Below are positions 19,255 through 25,160 of a DNA stretch of 25,160 nucleotides, one piece after another (position 1 is the stretch's first letter; each line of letters opens with the position of its first letter). Under the pieces are notes generated by a model. That model was not told where the DNA came from. It did no database searches and was given only the letters and a program-made list of their open reading frames with translations. Source of the DNA: Apostichopus parvimensis. Its lineage: Eukaryota; Echinodermata; Holothuroidea; Aspidochirotida; Stichopodidae. Both the position numbers and the translations under genes were made by a program. The stretch covers positions 24,164 through 49,323 of the forward strand of contig KN888228.1 of the NCBI GenBank assembly GCA_000934455.1, given 5' to 3'.

Positions 19255-21245
19255 TATATTGATCCCGGATTGACTTAAAGTGAAGTTTACTCAGTTCAAC
19301 ATTCTGATCTCACTTTGGGTTGTATCAACTCCTCCTTGAAGCTCTCTGTAAATTTAAATGTAAATGTCTTGAAATTATAAAAATTGACAATTCCTGTTAT
19401 GAAAATACTCATCACTCCCCTTACTAATAGATAGCCAACAACCGTATTATCACAATTCAATACCCACACACTCTCTATACCCTGCGAAAGTCCAAATTGT
19501 GGTAAAGAGAAATCCAATCAGTACAATGTTTTTTTTTTAAATATATGAAAATATATGTTAATCTCCCTTATTAAATTTAAAGTTACAGTGGCTGAAATGT
19601 TTCTGGATATTTTCTTCAACAATACCAATTGGATTGAAAGCAGTTGTTTGCAACGGTCCACAACATATCAAGATTAAATGTGTGCCTACAGTAATCCTCT
19701 AAGACTGCATTTTATGTGTTATAATATCTAAACAGGTGTTTCTAACGTAAGATCCTCGGTTGCTACTGATTACAATGTGATTCTGTAACATGTTTAGATA
19801 AAGTACTGACGTAATTAGGTTGGGGTGGGGGGAGGTGGGTTCAGTTATATGTAACGTACTTTCCGTTAATGTAGGTTTCCAACTGCAGTATGCTGATAGT
19901 TGTAACCGTTCGTGGTTTAACGAGTGTTGTAATGTTATATATTCCTGGTTAATTGGTAAGTGGATACTTTAATATCTCGGTATTAACTATTCACGTTACA
20001 TGAAACGGGTTAAGAATCATATAAAGAAATATACATATAACATTGAAAGTACGCACAGAATTGTATTGTCTTTTCATGAAACTTCATGAACAAGATATTC
20101 ATCTATTCCAAGCAGTATAGTACTTCATTACCTAAGTTATCTTAATTCATGCAGCGAGCGGGAGAAATAAGAAGTGGGTGAATACTTCCAATTCCTCAAA
20201 GTTTGATACCCAATAAGACATCTGAGATACAAATTCATGAAAAAAAAACTCACGAAAAGCAAACGAATAAACTATACTGCTTAAATCACGCCTCATTATG
20301 AAAAAAAATTCAAATTGGAACTTGCATTCAGGTCTGTGAATCATTTGGTGCCATTAGGCCTCCAAAGTGAAGATTATAAAAATGAAATTGTGACCTGTTT
20401 AAGCTTTTCCGCTTCTTTCCCCTTCATTCTGCTTCACCAGTCACTATATCCTACCTACCTCCAGTGTCTAGGCATAGTTTGTCAGTAACAATATTATAGT
20501 CAGGGTTTCAGTTTTGATTGTTCCTCATATTATTTCTTCAAAGCTGCAAATGATTCGGTTTCTCACTTTTAATTGTGAATTTGAGTAATTAATAATGATA
20601 ATGTTCCACAAAACAGAGTTGCATTATTGACTAAAATATTATTAAATTTACAAAATATGTAATAATATATAACAATATTGCAATGGAAGTTTTTCAAAAG
20701 TCTATGAAAGGAACATTAGAACTTAAATTTAATTAATCTCTGAAACCATGTGCTTGAAATTACATATATTTGTAACATGAATGTAAAGTGGGTATTATAA
20801 AGAAAAGAAGAGTAAGAATATCATTACATATTTGTGGCTCTTTGAGAATGTTAGCTAAGACGAAATTTCAAGATGGAATATAAAAGTATCATGAAAGGAA
20901 GTATTATGTTATCTCTCTGTTATCCGTAAATATTATGAGTGAGGGACGAACGCAGTTGCCTTATCGTGTAATATCGCATTTACTACTCTCGCATATAGAA
21001 AAGGTCAAAACTCTTCTAATAAACTGAATTTCCACTAAAAGTAACCTTTGTTAAAAGAACGTTGGATTCAAAGCCTTTAAATCATACTAGAAACGAAATT
21101 TCCTACTATAACTTGAAAAGTAAAAAGAAAAATCTACCAAAAAAAGTGGGCCTTAATCGGCTTGTAAAGTACACACTATACGACAACAATAATTTATTAT
21201 TTCATTAAGTAATGACCAGTCTTAAAAGCTCAATGAAACTACTAA
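19255..21245. other. Intergenic spacer between copies C and D, proximal part
   Basis: AT-rich, mostly featureless. It holds a G-rich stretch at 19820-19840 and a 67-bp segment at 19889-19955 bounded by CCAACTGCAG and G|GTAAGTGG splice-like sites, which reads DSCNRSWFNECC in one frame. No complete gene is visible. Confidence 0.4.
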
Positions 21246-21256
21246 CCCCCCCCCCC
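21246..21256. repeat. Poly-C run
   Basis: Eleven C at the edge of a C-rich stretch, about 260 bp before the C-rich minisatellite. Confidence 0.9.
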
Positions 21257-21509
21257 TAAACCACCACCAGCACCCATTTCCCCATACAAATTCGGTTGAA
21301 CAGCACACTATACAATATCTTTGTCATTAAACCTCTGGACACAATTATTTGTTTGTTTGTCTTTTTTTCAAAATGATTCGCCCACGCTCTGCTAACTCCT
21401 TGAAGCTAGGTGCAATAACATCTATAGAACTGCAAGATCATGAATCTTAAAAACTATATATCAGCTATTACTGATCTGAGTCAGTCAGTCAATAAAGGGA
21501 TGAAACTCA

Positions 21510-21845
21510 TTCATATTACCCCTACCCCTTTCCCCCACACACATCAGTACCCCTTTCCACCACACACATCCGTACCCCTTTTCCACCACACATATCCGTA
21601 CAGTCTTTCCCCAAAACCCATCCGTACCTCTTTCTCCCACACACATCCGTACCGCTTCTCCAACACCAATTCATACCCCTTTCCCCCACACCCATCCGTA
21701 CCTCTTTCCCCAACACACATCCGTACCCCTTCTCCCACACCAATTCATACCCCTTTCCCCCACACCCATCCGTACCTCTTTCCCCCACACACATCCGTAC
21801 CCTTTCTCGCACACCAATTCATACCCTTTTCCCCAATCCCACTCG
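21510..21845. repeat. C-rich minisatellite with higher-order structure
   Basis: The basic unit is about 25 bp, of the type CCTTTCCCCCACACACATCC followed by GTAC. The latter part is organised in triplets of about 74 bp, visible from CAATTCATACC recurring near 21667, 21741 and 21815. Both strands stay open over the array (146 codons + strand, 96 codons - strand), but the peptides are pure repeat and no gene is called. Confidence 0.85.
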
Positions 21846-21849
21846 TATG

Positions 21850-22189
21850 TCATTCTACATGTAACTGGCGTCTTAATTAATTTCAGTTTTCGAAACTTCA
21901 AATAATTCATTCACGGGCAAAAAGTCAAGTATCCAATGTTAAAATCTTTTGTCCAGACAGCAAAATTAAAGGTCATAAGGTCAACGGAGTTAAAATGCGG
22001 AGTTCAACTATAGCCTACAGCATGTTACAACCACGCAAGAGGATTATATAAAGTGGCGCTATACTTGTATATGTCATTTACTGCTTACTACGTAACTGTT
22101 ACGTACTTGAAACATCTAAATGGCGATGCAGCTTGCTAGAGAACAAAGTGCATTCATACGTATGAAAGTTTGTCATTCCAAGCACTTCA
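21850..22189. other. Spacer between the minisatellite and the second MITE
   Basis: No gene recognised. TATATAAAG at about 22045 is TATA-like but is followed by no credible coding start. Confidence 0.45.
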
Positions 22190-22546
22190 TACGGAAGCGT
22201 AGAAGAGACATGCAAAACAGACATTTTGTCGAGATGCATTAACTCGTCAAAATAGTGTTTATCAAAAAATAACGGAAGCGTAGAAGGGACATGTCGATTG
22301 ACCTTTTGATGAGTTATTAACTCGTCAAAATGACAAATATCTTACATTAGACGTTTTGGAGGGACGCATCTCGACAAAACATTTTGACGACTAAATGCAT
22401 CACGCCAAAACGTCAATTTTCAGATTTTTGACATTTTGACGATTTGGTATGATGCCAAAATGTCAATTTTCAACTTCTTGTTATATTGACGAATTGTTGC
22501 AGCTCATCAAAAACGTCAAAAAACATGTCCCTTATACGCTTCCGTA
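22190..22546. mobile_element. MITE with TACGGAAGCG-type terminal inverted repeats, long member
   Basis: The left end TACGGAAGCGTAGAAGAGAC (22190-22209) is near-complementary to the right end (22523-22546, ending CGCTTCCGTA). A second copy of the left terminus, AACGGAAGCGTAGAAGGGAC, lies inside at 22271-22290. The interior is built from short direct and inverted motifs of the TTTTGACGA and CGTCAAAA type. It shares ends and interior with 5630-5825 and encodes nothing. Confidence 0.75.
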
Positions 22547-22888
22547 AATTCTAATAATGCACTCGTTACCATTGCGACGTGGCTTCAACTATGTAATAGG
22601 TTTGATCTAGTGGAATGCACTATTACACTACTCAACATTTTACACAGTTACATCCGTTTAATTGAGGCAAGAAAGAAGTGTGTTTATTTATAAAGTGATG
22701 AACTTTGAATACAGTGATCTATGGGCTTGTGTACGTAAACTTTGTAGGCATAATTCATTGCTACATTCTTAACGTGTGATTGATTCCTTAATTCTTAAAG
22801 GTACCAAGAAATATATGATGTCGTAAGAATGAACAACGAGAAATTAACTAGCTGGGAAATTATGTTAAACCTTATGAAGAGCAAGAGC
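22547..22888. other. Short spacer
   Basis: No gene or repeat recognised. Confidence 0.4.
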
Positions 22889-22889
22889 A

Positions 22890-22981
22890 AAGGACTGTTT
22901 TGCTCGTTCAGAAGCACCAGGCTGAGTATCAGGTCCTGTGTTTTACCAACTGAGCTATCTTGTACCACCCCCCCCCCCCCC
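22890..22981 (-). mobile_element. tRNA-derived SINE-like fragment next to a poly-C run
   Basis: On the minus strand, TAGCTCAGTTGG (complement of 22946-22957) is a perfect RNA polymerase III A box, followed by GGACCTGATACTC as in tRNA-derived SINE heads. The expected B box near 22898-22915 is badly degraded. The element abuts 14 C (22968-22981) on the + strand, that is, poly-G just 5' of the tRNA-like start. Confidence 0.5.
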
Positions 22982-24383
22982 TACCGAGATGATGACGATA
23001 TCTATATATAAAAACATTTCTTGTTTCTTCATAACTTCTCTGTCAAGTTAATGCTGTTCATTTGTTACTATATAAACATAACAAAGTCATAATTTCTCTC
23101 AAAATGCCTGAACTGCCACTTTCTGGGTTGTATCAAATAAAATGTTGATATCATCTGCTCTTCACTATACACAATGTGCAAAATAGACCTACTGTGGCTT
23201 TTATAACTGCAGTACTCCAGCAAAGACATGGATATTAATCGATCGTCACCAACTAAGGAATGAATACTTAGTTGGTAGACTGTTCAAGAGAATCTACCTA
23301 ACACAGGCAAAACAGAGAGATTTGATTGGCGCATGATCTGTTGGGCGGGGCTTGCAAATTTTGATTGAAGTTTGTAGAATCTATACGGACTCGTTTTATT
23401 CAGCTCAAAACGTGTAACTACAGATAATTCAATAAAAAAAATGATTGTTAATATGAAAATTGCAATAGAACGGTGTTATTTTCACTGGGCATTTAGGGTA
23501 GTAAGCTGGAAAGGTCGAAGTTAAAATTTTGGCAAACACACATTGAGACTTTAATGCACACATACTCAACAAGTTCGCCCTTTAGTTTCACAAGAGATGT
23601 GTGGTGCGCAGGACTTTTTACATATTACACCTTTTTATTGCAAAATCGGTCCAGAGGAAAGGAGAGGTTAATATAAACTTTTACTTCGACTAAAATGTTT
23701 AAAGAGTTCCCACACCTTTTTCGGTGTGACTTTTTCAACAAATTACCAACAATGTGTGCTGTAACTTCAGTATCCAATTTCAGTTCAGAGCTGATATAGG
23801 CTGACGTCACATCCGGCAATTTAAATGACAATGAAACTAGGACACCTATTGTGAATTTATATAAACCCTCAAAACTGTCAAACGTCCGTGTTTTATGCTC
23901 AGGCATGATGATAATTCAGACGATCTTAGCAAGAATGTATACAACTTATACTAGTCGTGTTTTAGATCTACGCATGCGTCATTGTTATTAACGACTAAAG
24001 TTTGGATAACATTAACACCAACTGTTTACTTAATGAACCCGATTTTTGTGGACATTTTATGATTCTGATGTATTTAAAGTGCTTGAAGTGTGGAAGAGTT
24101 TTGAGACAAGTGATTTTAAACATTCAAAGTAAATCAAAATGTGTCGTTTAAATTTGATGGAAAGTTTACTTTTTTAGGACAGATGAAGTCAAGATGAGCA
24201 AGCCTCATTTTAATGGAACTCTTTAGGAGTGAGTTGAACTACTTCTTCAATGCAAACGTTTGATGACATAAAACAAACAAGAAAAAAATTCGTGTTCAGA
24301 TTTATCTAAAAAAAAGTAGTTCACAGTTTAACGAGGGTAAAATGATCTTTATTTAAGATTGCAATCGACTATTATTAAACATA
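22982..24383. other. Intergenic spacer upstream of copy D
   Basis: AT-rich. The only frame with some protein-like character is on the minus strand at 23625-23906 (93 codons, including SSELKLDTEVTAHIVGN), but it has no recognised domain and no clear splice context, so it is not called as a gene. A short palindrome CACACCTTTTTCGGTGTG lies at about 23712. Confidence 0.4.
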
Positions 24384-24541
24384 CAAATGTGATGCAGAAA
24401 TATTACAATAATTGTGCCAAATTGTTCTTTCTGGGACCACAAGATTCTAATCAACATAGGTATTGAGTTAATAGCTATAGGTTAGTCACAGCTCGAAGTG
24501 TAATCCAGATACCGTCTCCAGGAAAACATAAAAGAAAGCAA

Positions 24542-24695
24542 ATGAAGACTTTAACGACAGCACTCTATTTTATACTTCTTCAGCTTTGTATGGGAGACGA
24601 TCCTCAATTAGAAGGCCCGGATAATGCAGAGCCAATCAAATCCACAGAGGAGAATCCAAGCAATCCCCCTCCTAACGGTATCTGTTATCTTGAGG
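24542..24695 (+). CDS. Copy D exon 1: signal peptide, acidic linker and Cys1
   Basis: A 154-nt exon. Reading through the donor would hit TGA after six codons, so splicing at 24696 is expected. The NGICYLE ending aligns with HGICFQE (A), NGVCYKD (B) and NGVCFND (C). Confidence 0.75.
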
Positions 24696-25160
24696 GTGAG
24701 TTACCATTATGAGCCTTCCTCCAAATAATATCTGATTTCGGGAGGGTAAGTTATCTTTATTTGCCTCCCAGCTGACGGTATCTGTTTTCTTGATGGTGAG
24801 TTACCTAGGGTTTTATGAGGGTGTGTTTCCTTTAATGCCTCCCGCCTAACGGTATATTTGGTTTTTGTGAGGGCGTGTTACAATTAATTGCCTGCCTCCT
24901 CACGGTATCTGGTTTTTGTGAGGGTGTGTTACATTTAATTGCCCGCCTCTTAACGGTATATTGGATTTATGTGAGGGTGTGTTTCCTTTAATGCCTCCCA
25001 CCTAACGGTATATTGGGTTTTTGTGAGGGTGTGTTACCATTAATTGCCTGCCTCTTAACGGTTTCTGGTATTTGTGAGGGTATGTTTACCATTAATTGCC
25101 TCCCGCTTAATGGTATCTGAGGTGTTTATGAGGATGCGTTACATTTAATTGCCTGCCTCT
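24542..25160 (+). CDS. PSP94/beta-microseminoprotein-like protein, copy D, exon 1 only (truncated by window end)
   Basis: Coding exon 1 is 24542-24695 (51 codons plus one base). Residues 1-18 form a signal peptide (MKTLTTALYFILLQLCMG), followed by an acidic, Pro-rich linker (DDPQLEGPDN, STEENPSNPPP) and NGICYLE with Cys1 at residue 48. The donor G|GTGAGTTA at 24696 keeps the phase-1 junction of the other copies. Exons 2 and 3 must lie beyond 25160 if the gene is intact. Intron 1 begins directly with a tandem repeat derived from this exon's end. No TATA box as clear as that of A or C was seen upstream. The call rests on exon 1 alone and on cluster position. Confidence 0.72.
24669..25160. repeat. 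50-54 bp tandem repeat spanning the exon 1/intron 1 junction of copy D
   Basis: About ten units run to the window end, marked by GAGGGTG-type motifs at 24692, 24742, 24792, 24817, 24869, 24920, 24973, 25025, 25076 and 25130. A unit reads roughly GCCTCCCGCCTAACGGTAT, a T-rich part, GAGGGTGTGTTAC, then TTTAATT. The first unit is the real coding end of exon 1 (CCTAACGGTATCTGT...GAGG|GTGAGT). Early units keep GTGAGT or GTAAGT; later ones have GTGTGT or GCGTGT. The fourth marker is offset by only 25 bp, a partial unit. Confidence 0.88.

Noticed and set aside
21440..21880. 146-codon Pro/His/Ser/Thr-rich frame and its minus-strand Gly-rich partners
   Set aside because: Both are products of the C-rich minisatellite being open in several frames; no splice or start context supports a gene.

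Overview
The window is AT-rich animal DNA with large introns, homopolymer tracts and many small interspersed repeats. It carries a head-to-tail cluster, all on the + strand, of four copies of one small secreted cysteine-rich gene. Three copies are complete and the fourth is cut off by the window end after its first exon. Each complete copy has three coding exons: (1) signal peptide, acidic linker and first Cys; (2) a block with the pattern CxxCxC-x7-CC; (3) a block with three spaced Cys followed by a C-x-I-x-G-W ending. Both introns have identical phases (1, then 2) in every copy. The Cys layout matches the beta-microseminoprotein family (MSMB, also called PSP94). From memory, tandemly duplicated PSP94-like genes are a noted feature of the sea cucumber Apostichopus japonicus genome, where they were linked to visceral regeneration. 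A holothurian source is therefore my best inference, but it was not tested by a database search.

Layout: copy A 696-3906, copy B 10521-14080, copy C 16316-19254, copy D from 24542 (exon 1 only). Intergenic gaps are about 6.6, 2.2 and 5.3 kb. Copies A, B and C share a short related sequence block at a similar distance (about 185-200 bp) upstream of the ATG, which suggests an inherited common promoter. No other clearly functional gene is visible. The introns and spacers hold mobile and repetitive DNA: a fold-back element in intron 1 of A; two members of one inverted-repeat MITE family (5630-5825 and 22190-22546, the second with an internal extra terminus); a non-autonomous hAT-like element (7911-8289); three tRNA-derived SINE-like pieces; a fragment of a dispersed repeat with a hammerhead-like motif; several minisatellites; and eight poly-C/G runs of 10 or more bases.

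Points of most interest: the gene cluster itself, with a strongly variable acidic N-terminal linker on an invariant 11-Cys core (one Cys more than vertebrate MSMB); a 50-54 bp tandem repeat that appears to have grown out of the exon 1/intron 1 splice junction of copy D; an unidentified protein-like reading frame without a start codon (17525-17794) inside intron 1 of copy C; and possible degenerate exons between the copies.
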